Assembly: GCA_038213135.1 (NCBI GenBank)
Contig: JBBQTQ010000118.1
Coordinates: 1 to 5,085, forward strand
Direction of reading: 5' to 3'
Source: JBBQTQ01 sp038213135
Lineage (GTDB): Bacteria; Actinomycetota; Thermoleophilia; Gaiellales; Gaiellaceae
DNA: 5,085 nt
The notes under the pieces are model-generated. The model was not told the DNA's origin. It did no database searches and saw nothing but the letters and a program-made list of their open reading frames with translations. The stretch's first letter is position 1. Every line of letters starts with the position of its first letter. The position numbers and the translations under genes are program-made. Of this stretch, positions 5,011-5,085 are shown one piece after another.

Positions 5011-5085
5011 CGAACGCAGTGCTCCATCAACCTCACGTCCCTGGGGCGCCGCTGGCAAGGGAGGCTAGCCGGCGGCGCGCAGGAC
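5007..5085 (+). CDS. Possible start of a downstream gene, unrecognised and doubtful
   Basis: A GTG at 5007-5009 overlaps the trpE stop as GTGA, and the frame stays open to the window edge (26 codons, beginning VTNAVLHQPH). A GTGA overlap is typical of coupled genes in a trp operon. However, the residues do not resemble the expected trpG start (an IDNYDSFTYN-like motif), and the frame runs through a strong stem-loop. I keep it only as a possibility; the 75 bases may equally be an intergenic region. Confidence 0.2.
   Translation, partial: MTNAVLHQPHVPGAPLAREASRRRAG
5037..5085. repeat. Long GC-rich inverted repeat (stem-loop) directly after trpE, reaching the window edge
   Basis: GCGCCGCTGGC (5046-5056) pairs with GCCGGCGGCGC (5068-5078) as 11 base pairs with one U-G around an 11-base loop AAGGGAGGCTA. 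An outer helix GTCC(C)TG (5037-5043) with CAGGAC (5080-5085) adds six pairs with a one-base bulge. No U-tract is visible inside the window, so it is not evidently a terminator. It may be a dispersed palindromic element, a structured leader of the next gene, or part of an RNA cut by the window edge. Confidence 0.5.

Overview
The window is uniformly very GC-rich, with third-position G/C preference in every convincing gene and long spurious open frames on the opposite strands. The two-component pair closely resembles actinobacterial MprA/MprB. The sequence contains a TTGAC-N17-TANNNT type promoter and a Trp-codon leader ahead of trpE. Together these point to a chromosomal segment of a high-GC actinobacterium. 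A deep lineage such as Thermoleophilia is my guess and cannot be proven from this window. I see no insertion sequence, CRISPR array, tRNA or rRNA.

Left part, minus strand (1-1505), read right to left: a small secreted protein with two related helical segments (888-1505), an exported cupredoxin whose axial copper ligand position is Leu instead of Met (416-850), and the N-terminal third of a thiolase running off the left edge (1-398). Gaps are 37 and 17 bases with no visible terminator, so the three may share a transcript.

Centre (1506-1636): a divergent control region holding an array of CCTRAG/ATGAG-type boxes with 11-base periodicity. It is organised as two 22-base units in inverted orientation, one facing each gene. 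It is the natural binding site for the OmpR-family response regulator encoded immediately to the right (1637-2308), whose gene overlaps its membrane histidine kinase (2305-3657) by ATGA. The simplest reading is an autoregulated envelope-sensing two-component system that also controls the divergent secreted-protein/cupredoxin genes.

Right part (3616-5085): a complete tryptophan attenuation module lies in the tail of the kinase gene and the gap behind it. It has a consensus-like promoter inside the last codons of the kinase gene (3616-3644) and a 21-codon leader peptide (3654-3719) with Trp codons at positions 10 and 12. The predicted transcript start lies only about three bases before the leader ATG. 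Mutually exclusive 1:2, 2:3 and 3:4 pairings follow, ending in a textbook U-tract terminator (3746-3771). Next comes trpE (3781-5010), a compact anthranilate synthase component I that keeps the LLES feedback motif. After trpE only 75 bases remain; they hold a strong GC-rich stem-loop and a short open frame that I do not recognise.

The most interesting items are the trp attenuator with its predicted leaderless leader peptide nested against the kinase stop codon, the inverted 11-base-periodic operator array, and the Met-less cupredoxin beside a two-component system.
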